32,626 nt of DNA from Desulfobacterales bacterium CG2_30_60_27. Lineage in GTDB: Bacteria; Desulfobacterota; Desulfobulbia; Desulfobulbales; CG2-30-60-27. Position 1 is the stretch's first letter. Each line of letters begins with the position of its first letter. Shown here piece after piece: positions 24,741-32,548 of this stretch. The translations under genes and the position numbers were made by a program. The stretch lies in assembly GCA_001873115.1 (NCBI GenBank), contig MNYK01000125.1:1-32626 (forward strand), given 5' to 3'. The notes under the pieces are model-generated. The model was not told where the DNA came from. It did not search any database and saw nothing but the letters and a program-made list of their open reading frames with translations.

Positions 24741-25136
24741 ATGGCTGAGAAAAGTTTTTACGCTACCGGGAAAAGGAAAACGGCGATTGCCCGGGTTTGG
24801 CTTAAGGCCGGTAGCGGTAATATGGTGGTGAACAAGCTGCCTATTGAAGAGTACTTCGGTGGCCTGCTGGTCACCCGCGATGCGGTGGCCAAACCGTTTA
24901 CCCTTACCGAGAGCGGCGCCAAGTTCGACGTGATGGCAACCCTGCACGGCGGCGGCAAATCGGCCCAGATGGACGCCTTGCGGCATGGTATTTCCAAGGC
25001 TCTGCTGGCGATTGATCCTGAGTTCCGGCTTACCTTGAAGAAGGCCGGGCTGCTCACCCGGGATTCGCGGGCCAAGGAACGGAAGAAATACGGCCAGAAG
25101 GGGGCCAGGGCCCGCTTTCAGTTCTCCAAGCGTTAA
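24741..25136 (+). CDS. rpsI: 30S ribosomal protein S9
   Basis: The 131-residue product is S9, whose C-terminal tail contacts tRNA in the P site. Typical segments are [69 protein letters not shown] and the terminal FQFSKR ending in the essential arginine. Of two adjacent ATGs I chose 24741, since GGAG lies six bases upstream of it. A strong terminator follows. Confidence 0.98.
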   Translation: MAEKSFYATGKRKTAIARVWLKAGSGNMVVNKLPIEEYFGGLLVTRDAVAKPFTLTESGAKFDVMATLHGGGKSAQMDALRHGISKALLAIDPEFRLTLKKAGLLTRDSRAKERKKYGQKGARARFQFSKR

Positions 25137-25190
25137 TTTTTTTATCCAGGAGTCTGGGGCTGGCAAGCCCTATGGCGCTGGAATTTTTAG

Positions 25191-25225
25191 GGGAAGGCGA
25201 TTGCTGCAATCGTTCTTCCCTTTTT
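25191..25225 (+). terminator. Intrinsic terminator after rpsI
   Basis: GGGAAG (25191-25196) pairs with CTTCCC (25215-25220), and GATTG (25199-25203) with CAATC (25207-25211) around a 3-base loop. Five T residues follow directly. It separates the ribosomal pair from argC. Confidence 0.8.
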
Positions 25226-25267
25226 GTTTGGGGCCTGACCGGGAAGCATGGCAAAGAGGAGATTATT

Positions 25268-26305
25268 ATGAAACGGGTTGGCATCATCGGCGCTTCCGGT
25301 TACACCGGGGTGGAATTGGCGCGGTTGCTGGCCGGTCATCCGGACGTCGAGTTGACCGTGGCCACCTCAAGGCAGTATGCCGGCAGACCGCTGGCCGAGG
25401 TCTACCCGAGCCTGGCTGGTCGGGTGCAGGTGGTCTGCGAGGATGCCCAGCCCGCGGCCGTGGCCCACAAGGCCGATCTTTTTTTTACCGCCGTGCCGCA
25501 CCAGACCGCCATGAGCATCGTACCGGTGCTGCTTATGGCGGGCTGCAAGGTGGTTGACCTGTCGGCCGATTTCCGTCTTGCCGACGCGGCGGTGTACGAG
25601 GAGTGGTATCAGCCCCACAGCGCCCGGCAGTATCTTAGGGAGGCGGTCTATGGCCTGCCGGAGATCCATCGGCAGGCCATCCGGCAGGCGCGCCTGGTGG
25701 CCAATCCCGGCTGTTATCCGACCAGTGTCATTCTTGCCCTGGCGCCGCTTTTGCGGGCTGGAGTGGTACGCACCGAAACCCTGGTGGTCGATGCCAAATC
25801 CGGCGCTGCCGGGGCTGGGCGCGGCGCCCAGACCGATACCCTCTTCTGCGAGGTGAACGAGGGCTTCAAGGCCTACAAGGTGGGCGAGCACCGCCATACC
25901 CCGGAGATCGAGCAGGAACTCGGCCGGCTGCACGGCGCCCCTGTGACCATCACCTTCACCCCCCACCTTGTCCCCATGTCCCGCGGCATTCTGAGCACGA
26001 TCTATGCCAACCTGAATCAGGAGATGTCGCGGGTCGCGGTGCATGACTTGCTGACCGCGGCCTATGCCTCCGAACCCTTTGTCCGGGTCAGGCCGCTTGG
26101 TACTTACCCGGCCGTGCAGTGGGTGCGGGGCAGCAATTTCTGCGACATCGGGGTGCAGGTTGACCGGCGCACCGGCCGGGTAGTGCTGGTTTCGGTTATC
26201 GACAATTTGGTGAAGGGCGCGGCGGGCCAGGCCATCCAGAACATGAACCTGATGCTCGGTTTCCCGGAGGAGGAGGGACTGCGGGCCCTGCCCGTTTTCC
26301 CGTAA
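25268..26305 (+). CDS. argC: N-acetyl-gamma-glutamyl-phosphate reductase
   Basis: The 345-residue enzyme reduces N-acetylglutamyl phosphate to the semialdehyde in arginine synthesis, using NADPH. The nucleotide-binding start RVGIIGASGYTGVEL and the catalytic cysteine C149 in VANPGCYPTS are visible. GEHRHTPEIEQEL and HLVPMSRGILSTIY complete the family pattern. ATG 25268 has GAGGAG six bases upstream; longer upstream reading would run into the rpsI terminator. truA begins two bases after the stop. Confidence 0.97.
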   Translation: MKRVGIIGASGYTGVELARLLAGHPDVELTVATSRQYAGRPLAEVYPSLAGRVQVVCEDAQPAAVAHKADLFFTAVPHQTAMSIVPVLLMAGCKVVDLSADFRLADAAVYEEWYQPHSARQYLREAVYGLPEIHRQAIRQARLVANPGCYPTSVILALAPLLRAGVVRTETLVVDAKSGAAGAGRGAQTDTLFCEVNEGFKAYKVGEHRHTPEIEQELGRLHGAPVTITFTPHLVPMSRGILSTIYANLNQEMSRVAVHDLLTAAYASEPFVRVRPLGTYPAVQWVRGSNFCDIGVQVDRRTGRVVLVSVIDNLVKGAAGQAIQNMNLMLGFPEEEGLRALPVFP

Positions 26306-26307
26306 CC

Positions 26308-27108
26308 GTGCGGACTCTCAGACTGACCCTGGCCTTTGACGGTACCGGCTATGCGGGCTGGCAGGTTCAGAAGGGCCAGCCCACCATCCAGGGGGTGCTG
26401 GAGGCGAAACTTGCCCGCATGACCGCCGCCAAGGTGAAGGTGGACGGGGCCGGCCGCACCGACGCTGGCGTCCATGCCCTGGGCATGGTGGCCAGTTTTT
26501 GTACTTCCGCCACCATTCCCGGGGAGGGCTTCTGCAAGGGGTTGAACAGTCTGCTGCCTTCGGATATCCGGGTGCTGGAGGTGGCCGAGGAGGTCCCCGG
26601 CTTCCACGCCCGTTACAGCGCCGTGGCCAAGGCCTATGAGTACCGGCTGGACTTTGGCGCAACGCAACTGCCCACTGCCCGGCTTTATGCCCATCATCTG
26701 CGCCAACCTTTGGACCAGGCGGCGATGCAGGTCTGCCTGCAGGCCCTGGTAGGCACCCACGATTTCGCCAGTTTCGAGGCGACCGGGTCCAGGGATCGAA
26801 GCCAGACCGGCGGGCGCGGGGCGGTCCGCACCCTTTTCGCCGCCGGATACCGGGAGAGCGGGGCAGGCTCCTTGCGCCACGGCCTCTTCCAGTTCGTGGG
26901 TGACGGCTTTCTGCGGCACATGGTGCGCAATCTGGTGGGCACTTTGATTGACGTGGGGCAGGGCAGGTTGACCCCGGTCGGGTTTACGAAAATCATGCAG
27001 GCCAGGGATCGTTCACTGGCCGGACCAATGGCGCCGGCCCGCGGCCTTTTTCTGCGGGGCGTTTATTTCGATCAGGCCGCCGTGGCCAGGGCCTGTGAAA
27101 TTCGCTAA
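26308..27108 (+). CDS. truA: tRNA pseudouridine(38-40) synthase
   Basis: The 266-residue enzyme makes pseudouridine at positions 38-40 of the tRNA anticodon arm. The catalytic aspartate is D52 in GAGRTDAGVHALG, and LAFDGTGYAGWQ, FHARYSAVAKAYEYRL and FLRHMVRNLVGTL are family motifs. The start is a GTG at 26308, two bases past the argC stop, with no nearby Shine-Dalgarno, so translation probably depends on termination of argC. Confidence 0.96.
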   Translation: MRTLRLTLAFDGTGYAGWQVQKGQPTIQGVLEAKLARMTAAKVKVDGAGRTDAGVHALGMVASFCTSATIPGEGFCKGLNSLLPSDIRVLEVAEEVPGFHARYSAVAKAYEYRLDFGATQLPTARLYAHHLRQPLDQAAMQVCLQALVGTHDFASFEATGSRDRSQTGGRGAVRTLFAAGYRESGAGSLRHGLFQFVGDGFLRHMVRNLVGTLIDVGQGRLTPVGFTKIMQARDRSLAGPMAPARGLFLRGVYFDQAAVARACEIR

Positions 27109-27134
27109 CAGTTGAGCCACTTGCAAAAGTCGTC

Positions 27135-27154
27135 ATTCCCGTGAAAACGGGAAT
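27135..27154 (+). repeat. REP-like hairpin between truA and the aminotransferase gene
   Basis: ATTCCCGT (27135-27142) and ACGGGAAT (27147-27154) form a perfect 8-bp stem with a GAAA tetraloop. The surrounding GTCATTCCCG...GGAATCCAG matches a short palindrome widely scattered in proteobacterial genomes. It lies within a 77-base gap and ends about 30 bases before the next start. Confidence 0.65.
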
Positions 27155-27185
27155 CCAGAAAGCTAATAATTAGAGGAAGACAGTC

Positions 27186-28394
27186 ATGGATACGCCGCAA
27201 ATTGTCCTGGCCCAGCGGGTGCAACTGATCAAACCTTCCCCCACCCTGGCGGTGAATGCCAAGGCCAAGGCGCTCAAGGCCTCTGGGGCCGATGTGCTTA
27301 ACTTCAGCGTTGGCGAGCCGGATTTCGATACGCCGGCGCATGTGCGGGCGGCAGGCAAGCAGGCCATTGACGACGGCCATACCCGCTACACGGCCGTACC
27401 TGGCATCATCGAGCTGCGTGAGGGTATCTGCCGCCGTTTTGCCGAGGATCACGGCTGGAAGTTTACGCCAGATCAGATCCAGGTTTCTTGCGGCGGCAAG
27501 CATGGCCTCTACAATATGGCCCAAGTCCTGTTCAATCCGGGCGACGAGGTGCTGATCCCAACACCCTATTGGGTGTCCTATCCGCCTATCGTCCTGCTGG
27601 CCGGCGCCACGCCGGTGCTGTTTCCCCTGGATGAAAAGGATGATTTTGACCTCAACCCGGACATCCTAAGGCAGCACATCACGCCGCGCACCCGCGCCAT
27701 CATCCTGAACAGCCCGTCGAACCCCACGGGCGCCGTGTTTTCCAGGAAGGCCTTGGAGGCCGTCGGCGCCATGGCTTTGGAGCGGGGCTGGATCATCATC
27801 AGTGACGACATTTACGACACCATCACCTTTGGCAACGCCCCCCTGCCGCACATCCTTGACGTGGACCCGCGCCTGCAGGCCCAAACCCTGGTCTTAAACG
27901 GCGTGTCGAAGTCCTTTGCCATGACCGGCTGGCGCATCGGTTACACCGCCGGGCCCAAGCACATCATCGCCGCCATGAACAAGGTGCAGAGTCAGTCCAC
28001 CTCCAACCCGTCGTCCGTGGCCCAGTATGCCGCCCTGGCGGCCGTTACCGGTCCCCAGGATTTTCCGGGCGTCATGCGCCAGGCCTTCCTGCCCCGGCGG
28101 GCATATATGGTGAATACCCTGCGGGCCATGCCGGGCGTTACCTGTGTACAGCCGGCGGGCGCCTTTTACGTATTTCCCAACATGGCCGCCTATTTTGGCC
28201 GCTCCTTTGGCGGAAAACCGATCACCGGTTCCGTGGAACTGGCCGAGTTTCTCCTGGAGGAGGCCCTGGTGGCGGTGGTGCCGGGCGCAGCCTTTGGCGC
28301 CGACCAGTTCATCCGTTTTTCCTTTGCCGCGGCCATGGACGTGATCGAGGAGGGCCTGCGCCGGGTGGGTTCTGCCCTGGGCAAGTTGACCTGA
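27186..28394 (+). CDS. Class I pyridoxal-phosphate aminotransferase (aspartate type)
   Basis: The 402-residue enzyme is a fold-type I aminotransferase of the prokaryotic aspartate aminotransferase subgroup. The PLP-binding lysine is K242 in NGVSKSFAMTGWRIGY. VGEPDFDTP, TPYWVSYP, LNSPSNPTGAVFS and the closing arginine region IRFSFAAAMDVIEEGL fit the subgroup. Likely it moves amino groups between aspartate/glutamate and oxoacids; some members also accept prephenate or act in other pathways. GAGGAAG precedes the ATG. The gene ends 48 bases before a palindromic repeat. Confidence 0.93.
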   Translation: MDTPQIVLAQRVQLIKPSPTLAVNAKAKALKASGADVLNFSVGEPDFDTPAHVRAAGKQAIDDGHTRYTAVPGIIELREGICRRFAEDHGWKFTPDQIQVSCGGKHGLYNMAQVLFNPGDEVLIPTPYWVSYPPIVLLAGATPVLFPLDEKDDFDLNPDILRQHITPRTRAIILNSPSNPTGAVFSRKALEAVGAMALERGWIIISDDIYDTITFGNAPLPHILDVDPRLQAQTLVLNGVSKSFAMTGWRIGYTAGPKHIIAAMNKVQSQSTSNPSSVAQYAALAAVTGPQDFPGVMRQAFLPRRAYMVNTLRAMPGVTCVQPAGAFYVFPNMAAYFGRSFGGKPITGSVELAEFLLEEALVAVVPGAAFGADQFIRFSFAAAMDVIEEGLRRVGSALGKLT

Positions 28395-28442
28395 GCTCTT
28401 CTGTCTTCTGTCTTTCTTCTTCCGCCTTTGCGTAAAAAATGG

Positions 28443-28573
28443 GGTAACTATCCAGCGGAACCGAAACCCGGGTTAGTTCCCGGACGCCTCGGAGGCGGGC
28501 AGGACGCCCGCCGAGCATGAGCGCAAGGCATGGCCAGCCCGGGAACGCTTAAATGTCGACACAAGCTGGATAG
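28443..28573. repeat. Nested palindromic dispersed repeat, copy A
   Basis: CTATCCAGC (28448-28456) pairs with GCTGGATAG (28565-28573), GTTCCCGG (28476-28483) with CCGGGAAC (28539-28546), and a central GGCGGGC/GCCCGCC hairpin lies near 28494-28512. The first 43 bases (28443-28485) match 32549-32591 at 39 positions, so the element occurs at least twice in the window. It resembles a MITE or REP-type element; no transposase is present. Confidence 0.75.
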
Positions 28574-28634
28574 ATACAAAATGGGCGCGATTATTTTTTT
28601 GACTTTCCTGGTTACGTTGTGCAATACTGGAAAT

Positions 28635-28792
28635 GTAAGGAAGAAAGCGGTGATTCAAAAATTGAGTAAGAACTTCCCGTTCTCCTGTAAAAAGGAACAC
28701 TCAATTTCACCGGATTTATTCTTCCCTACAGAGAAGGCCCAGCACAGAGGCCTTCCAAAGAAGCCCTTACCCAGCCAGGTAAGGGCTTTCTT
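28635..28792 (+). ncRNA. Candidate structured small RNA
   Basis: TTGACT (28599-28604) and AATACT (28623-28628), 18 bases apart, would start a transcript near 28635. Stem 1 is AAATTGAGT (28659-28667) with ACTCAATTT (28699-28707), extended by GTG/CAC across a bulge. Stem 2 is GAAGGCC (28733-28739) with GGCCTTC (28749-28755). Stem 3 is the terminator 28762-28792. It could be a free small RNA or a leader upstream of the PHP gene. I recognise no known RNA family. Confidence 0.45.
28762..28792 (+). terminator. Strong intrinsic terminator before the PHP-phosphatase gene
   Basis: AGCCCTTACC (28762-28771) and GGTAAGGGCT (28778-28787) form a perfect 10-bp stem with a 6-base loop, followed by TTCTT. 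It ends about 130 bases before the next start codon. Confidence 0.75.
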
Positions 28793-28920
28793 GTATGGGG
28801 CGGCCGGCATGGCATACGCCACCAGGAGCATTAGACTGGCATCGCATGCTTGGTAACGTGGGAGGATGGCGGAGGTAACCACGCCTTTTGCCCGACGTGG
28901 CATGGCAAAGGAGGGGCAGG

Positions 28921-29685
28921 GTGCGGATCGACACCACGGTTGACGGGCACGTTCACACCAAGTTATGCAAGCACGCCACCGGCGAGATGGAAGAGTATGT
29001 ACAGGCTGCCGTGGCCAAAGGGCTGACCGGTATCATCTTCCTTGAACATCTGGAATCGGGCATCAGTTATTTCGAATCCACCTGGCTCTCCGAGGCGGAG
29101 TTCGACCTCTATTTCGCGGAGGGCCTGCGCCTGCGGCAGAAGTATGCAGGGCAGATTACCGTCGGCCTTGGGGTGGAGGTGGGCTATAACCCGCATAAGG
29201 TGGCGGCAATTGCCGACTTTCTGGCCCGCCATGTCTGGGACCGGGTGGGACTGTCCTGCCATTTTCTGGAGACCAGCGGCGACCACCTCAATCTGGTAAG
29301 CCGGCGCCAAAGCAACTGGGGGCCACTCGGCGAGCTGGGGATGGACAAGGTGGTGGCCATCTATTTTCAGCGGCTCAGGCAGGCGGTTGAAGAGCTGCCG
29401 GGTACCGTGGTCTGCCATCTCGACGCCGTGCTGCGTCATCACCCCGACATCCGTTTCACTGCCGAGAATCGTCAACTGGCCTTGGCCGTGCTGAACGCCA
29501 TGGCAGAGCGTGGCTTGGCCCTGGAGGTCAACACCTCGGGTTTCCCGCACCGGGGCGAGCCCTATCCAGACAGTTTTTTCAGAGACGAGGCGGTGCGGCG
29601 CGGCATCCAGTTGGTGCCCGGCTCCGACGCCCATCAGCCCCGCGATGTAGGTCGCTACTTTGAGCGGCTGGCCACGTGGCCCTAA
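28921..29685 (+). CDS. hisK: PHP-domain phosphatase, probable histidinol-phosphatase
   Basis: The 254-residue protein has the PHP metal-dependent phosphoesterase pattern. Motif I is [14 protein letters not shown], with H10 and H12. Further metal ligands are in [29 protein letters not shown] and the closing [15 protein letters not shown]. The size and pattern match HisK-type histidinol phosphatases, the second-last step of histidine synthesis, but other PHP phosphatases look similar. The start is GTG 28921 with AAGGAGG six bases upstream. Confidence 0.8.
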   Translation: MRIDTTVDGHVHTKLCKHATGEMEEYVQAAVAKGLTGIIFLEHLESGISYFESTWLSEAEFDLYFAEGLRLRQKYAGQITVGLGVEVGYNPHKVAAIADFLARHVWDRVGLSCHFLETSGDHLNLVSRRQSNWGPLGELGMDKVVAIYFQRLRQAVEELPGTVVCHLDAVLRHHPDIRFTAENRQLALAVLNAMAERGLALEVNTSGFPHRGEPYPDSFFRDEAVRRGIQLVPGSDAHQPRDVGRYFERLATWP

Positions 29686-29717
29686 GGTTGTCAGGCCGGG
29701 AGGGGTTGGCCGCCCGC

Positions 29718-29860
29718 CTGTTGCCTACCGCTCATCATATGGCAGCCATGCTATATGCGCTGGCATGCGCTTGCTGGAGTGCACTCGGCCGCGGGTGCAG
29801 GATATTGACTTTGCCCAAGGGTTGATCGTGGTGCGGGACGACAAGGGGCAAAAGGATGGG
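29718..29860 (+). pseudogene. Relic of an integron/phage-type tyrosine recombinase
   Basis: The stretch encodes [13 protein letters not shown] in one frame, then, after an apparent one-base loss near 29757-29764, [20 protein letters not shown] and [12 protein letters not shown] in another. This is the segment around the first catalytic arginine of integron integrases and related tyrosine recombinases (typical pattern LLYGxGMRLLExLRLRVKDIDF...VRxGKGxKDR). The rest of the enzyme, including the HxxR and tyrosine motifs, is missing. It is a decayed fragment that marks past integration here. Confidence 0.7.
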
Positions 29861-29984
29861 GGCAGGGGCAACCTTTTTGTCCAACCGTAAATCATTGCCA
29901 AAGCCCGGCAGGAATGCTATAGAAAAATACCAGACAGGCGGGGGCCACCGCCATTAATCTCCAAAGGAAGGCCAGGAACGGCGT

Positions 29985-31076
29985 ATGCGTTTTCACTGCC
30001 CACAATGCGGCTTTACCAAGGAAATTCCCGACCGGTTTAAAAACCGCGCCCTGCAATGCCCGCGCTGCCAGCATAGCCAGGCCGTTGTCGGCAAACTGGC
30101 CGTCTCCCGCGCCTTCCCGGCCGAAACCATCCTCTTCTACTGCGATACCTGCGGCTTCCGCAAGACCATTCCCTTCAAATTCTCCGGCGCCACGGCCAAG
30201 TGTCCGCAATGTCGGACGCCCGTCTTGATCACCGACTACCGCGATTATTGGAACCTCACACGCAGCCCGTTCCCGGCCGGCAATCACCCCGACTTCTTTT
30301 TCGAGGGCTACGACCATGTGGAGGCCTTGGAACGGCTTTTTTACATCGTTGAAGACGGGGACATGCACTTCGGCCTGCTCACCGGCGACATCGGTTGCGG
30401 CAAGACCATCACCCGCCTGGTTTTCAAGAAAAAGCTGCTTGGCCAGAGTTATGAACTGGTAGACTTGGAAAACGCCAACCTGAGCTTTCCCTTTCTGCTG
30501 CTCGAGGTCTTGCAGTGCCTGGGGGCCGCCGATAGTTTCACCGAACGTCCCATCGACCCCAGCGCCCTTTATTATCTGCTGCGGGAATTCAAGCAGGTGC
30601 TTAAGAACCGCATCCATGCCAAGGGCAAGCGGCTGCTCATCATGCTGGACGAGGCCCAGCAGCTTGACCGGCAGACCCTGATCGAGCTGAAGAATCTCAC
30701 CAATATCACCTTGGACGGGCAATGCCCGGTCACCATCATCCTGATCGGCCAGCCCGACCTGCGGGATCTGGTGAAAACCCTGCCCCAGGTGGACCAGCGC
30801 ATCAGCCTCCGTTATCACCTGCCGCCCTTGCGACCCCAAGAGATCGGCGACTATGTGCGCCATCGGCTGGCCGTGGCCGGCAACCCGCGGCCGGACATCT
30901 TCACCTCGGACGCCGCCGATTCGCTGCACCGCATCACCGGCGGGGTGCCCCGGGAGATCAACCGGGTCTGTAAACTGGCCCTGGCCCGCGCCTGTACCCT
31001 GAAAAGCCGGATGGTGGACGGGGCCATGCTCGAATCCATTGCCCTCGACCTGCGCCGCCAGGACGGGCTGGCCTAG
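29985..31076 (+). CDS. ExeA / XrtA-associated-type ATPase with two N-terminal zinc ribbons
   Basis: The 363-residue protein has an AAA ATPase core like ExeA/GspA and the XrtA-linked EPS ATPases. The core opens with YWNLTRSPFPAG and FFEGYDHVEALERLFY. Walker A is GDIGCGKT (134-141), Walker B LLIMLDEAQ (near 217-225), sensor region ILIGQPDLR, then GGVPREINRVCKLAL. Unlike the usual form, it has about 80 extra N-terminal residues with four CxxC pairs (C5/C8, C25/C28, C53/C56, C73/C76), forming two zinc ribbons of the same layout, apparently a duplication. AGGAA lies about six bases before the ATG. The export lipoprotein gene starts nine bases after it, so a role in polysaccharide synthesis or export is likely. 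Confidence 0.85.
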   Translation: MRFHCPQCGFTKEIPDRFKNRALQCPRCQHSQAVVGKLAVSRAFPAETILFYCDTCGFRKTIPFKFSGATAKCPQCRTPVLITDYRDYWNLTRSPFPAGNHPDFFFEGYDHVEALERLFYIVEDGDMHFGLLTGDIGCGKTITRLVFKKKLLGQSYELVDLENANLSFPFLLLEVLQCLGAADSFTERPIDPSALYYLLREFKQVLKNRIHAKGKRLLIMLDEAQQLDRQTLIELKNLTNITLDGQCPVTIILIGQPDLRDLVKTLPQVDQRISLRYHLPPLRPQEIGDYVRHRLAVAGNPRPDIFTSDAADSLHRITGGVPREINRVCKLALARACTLKSRMVDGAMLESIALDLRRQDGLA

Positions 31077-31085
31077 ACCTGCACC

Positions 31086-32540
31086 ATGCCGAAAACCCAT
31101 GGCCTGCCAGAGATCGTCCTGCCCCGCTTTCGCCGGCGCTATCTTGTGGCCATGCTTCTCTGTTTCTGGATGGCCGGCTGCGCGCCGCGGCCATCCGGTC
31201 CCCTGGCAACCGTCAACTCCGACGAACCAGAGTCGCAAACCCGGTTCATCGGTTACGCGCCGGGGGTAGCCCACTCCGCCACGGTGACCGAGAAAACGCC
31301 AGCCATGCCGGCCCAGCCGGAGCCACCCGTCGCTACCCCCCAGGCGGCCATCCTGGAGACACCGGCCGCATCGGTCGCAACCAAGCCGGCAGCCGTTCCC
31401 CGCACGCCCACCGGTGCGGCGGCCGTGCCGACCGAGGTCATGTCAGCCCACGTCCCGCAGGCCGCTGCCCCGCAGGCCATCGCCGCGCCGCCGGCCATGC
31501 CGGTCGAGGCAAAGCCGAACACGGCCCAGCCCGAGCTGGCTATCGCCGCGATCATCACGGCCAGCGAAAAGGCGCTGGCCGAAGTCGAGAAACCGGCAGC
31601 GCCCACGGTTGCCACCCCTGGCCCGCAAAACCCGCGCGGCCCGGATGAGATCATCGCCTCCTACGAAACGCGGCAGCAGACGGCCACGCCCACGCTCTCC
31701 GATTATGTACTGTCACCCGGCGATGTGATCGAGATCTCGGTGTGGGGCGAGGACATGACCCGGGAGATTGTCGTGCCGCCGGACGGTAAGATCTCGTATT
31801 TTCTCATCGGTCGGATCAAGGTGGCGGACCGTACCATGGAAGAGATCCGGGGCGAGATCGAGGCACGCCTCGTCGAATACATCCGGAGCCCCAAGGTCAT
31901 CGTACTCGGCAAGAGTTTCATCGGCAACGCGGCCAGCGTCCTGGGGGCCGTTAATCAGCCGGGGCAGAAGACTATCAACCCGGGCGACCGGGTCACCGAC
32001 CTGCTGGCCAAGGCCGGCGGCTTCATGTACGTTTTGGGCGACAATACCGCCGAGGATTCCAGACTGATGGCCGACCTGCCTGACGCCTACCTGTCACGCC
32101 ATGGCAAAAACCAGGACATCGACATGGCCAGGTTGCTGGACCAGGGCGACATGAGCCAGAACGTCTTGCTGCAGAAAGGTGATTTCCTGTTCATTCCTTA
32201 CGCGAAACGGGCCAACGTCTATGCCCTGGGCGAAGTGGCCAACCCCACGGTCATCCATTTCCGGGAGAACCTGACCCTGCTGGACGCCATTGCCCATGCC
32301 GGCGGTCTCAACAAGACCACGTATAAAGACGAGGTCTGCATCGTGCGGGGCAGCCTGAAAAATCCGGAAGTCATCCGGCTGCATTATCCCTCCATCCTGA
32401 AAGGCATTGAACCAAACCGTCTGCTCATGGCCGGCGACATCGTTTACGTGCCCGCCACCATGGTGACCAGCATCGAACGTCTTTCCCGCCAGATCATCCC
32501 CTTTCTGGACGCCCTGGTGCGCAGGAAGGAGGCGATGTAG
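31086..32540 (+). CDS. Wza-like outer-membrane polysaccharide export lipoprotein
   Basis: The 484-residue protein carries a lipoprotein signal (hydrophobic YLVAMLLCFW, lipobox MAGC, lipidation at C32). A long low-complexity linker rich in P, A, V and T follows (about 50-190). The Poly_export domain starts near 204 (DYVLSPGDVIEISVWGEDM), followed by two SLBB domains (near 280, VLGAVNQPGQKTINPGDRV; near 378, VYALGEVANPTVIHFRENL). It should form the export channel for an exopolysaccharide, as Wza or the XrtA-system EpsE-like proteins do. The proline-alanine linker is unusually long. No good Shine-Dalgarno precedes ATG 31086; coupling to the ATPase gene is plausible. Partner genes would lie beyond the window. 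Confidence 0.9.
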   Translation: MPKTHGLPEIVLPRFRRRYLVAMLLCFWMAGCAPRPSGPLATVNSDEPESQTRFIGYAPGVAHSATVTEKTPAMPAQPEPPVATPQAAILETPAASVATKPAAVPRTPTGAAAVPTEVMSAHVPQAAAPQAIAAPPAMPVEAKPNTAQPELAIAAIITASEKALAEVEKPAAPTVATPGPQNPRGPDEIIASYETRQQTATPTLSDYVLSPGDVIEISVWGEDMTREIVVPPDGKISYFLIGRIKVADRTMEEIRGEIEARLVEYIRSPKVIVLGKSFIGNAASVLGAVNQPGQKTINPGDRVTDLLAKAGGFMYVLGDNTAEDSRLMADLPDAYLSRHGKNQDIDMARLLDQGDMSQNVLLQKGDFLFIPYAKRANVYALGEVANPTVIHFRENLTLLDAIAHAGGLNKTTYKDEVCIVRGSLKNPEVIRLHYPSILKGIEPNRLLMAGDIVYVPATMVTSIERLSRQIIPFLDALVRRKEAM

Positions 32541-32548
32541 AGCTGAAA

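Larger units (their letters stand above)
28395..28920. other. Gene-free region with palindromic repeat and candidate small RNA
   Basis: The 526 bases between the aminotransferase and the PHP-phosphatase gene hold a nested palindromic repeat (28443-28573), a promoter-like pair (28599-28628), several strong stem-loops and an intrinsic terminator (28762-28792). Short reading frames across it show no domain-like content. Confidence 0.65.

Noticed and set aside
29892-31274. 460-codon minus-strand frame opposite the ATPase gene
   Set aside because: It is an antisense shadow: the plus strand carries Walker motifs and zinc ribbons, and the minus translation shows only G/H/Q/A-rich composition without motifs.
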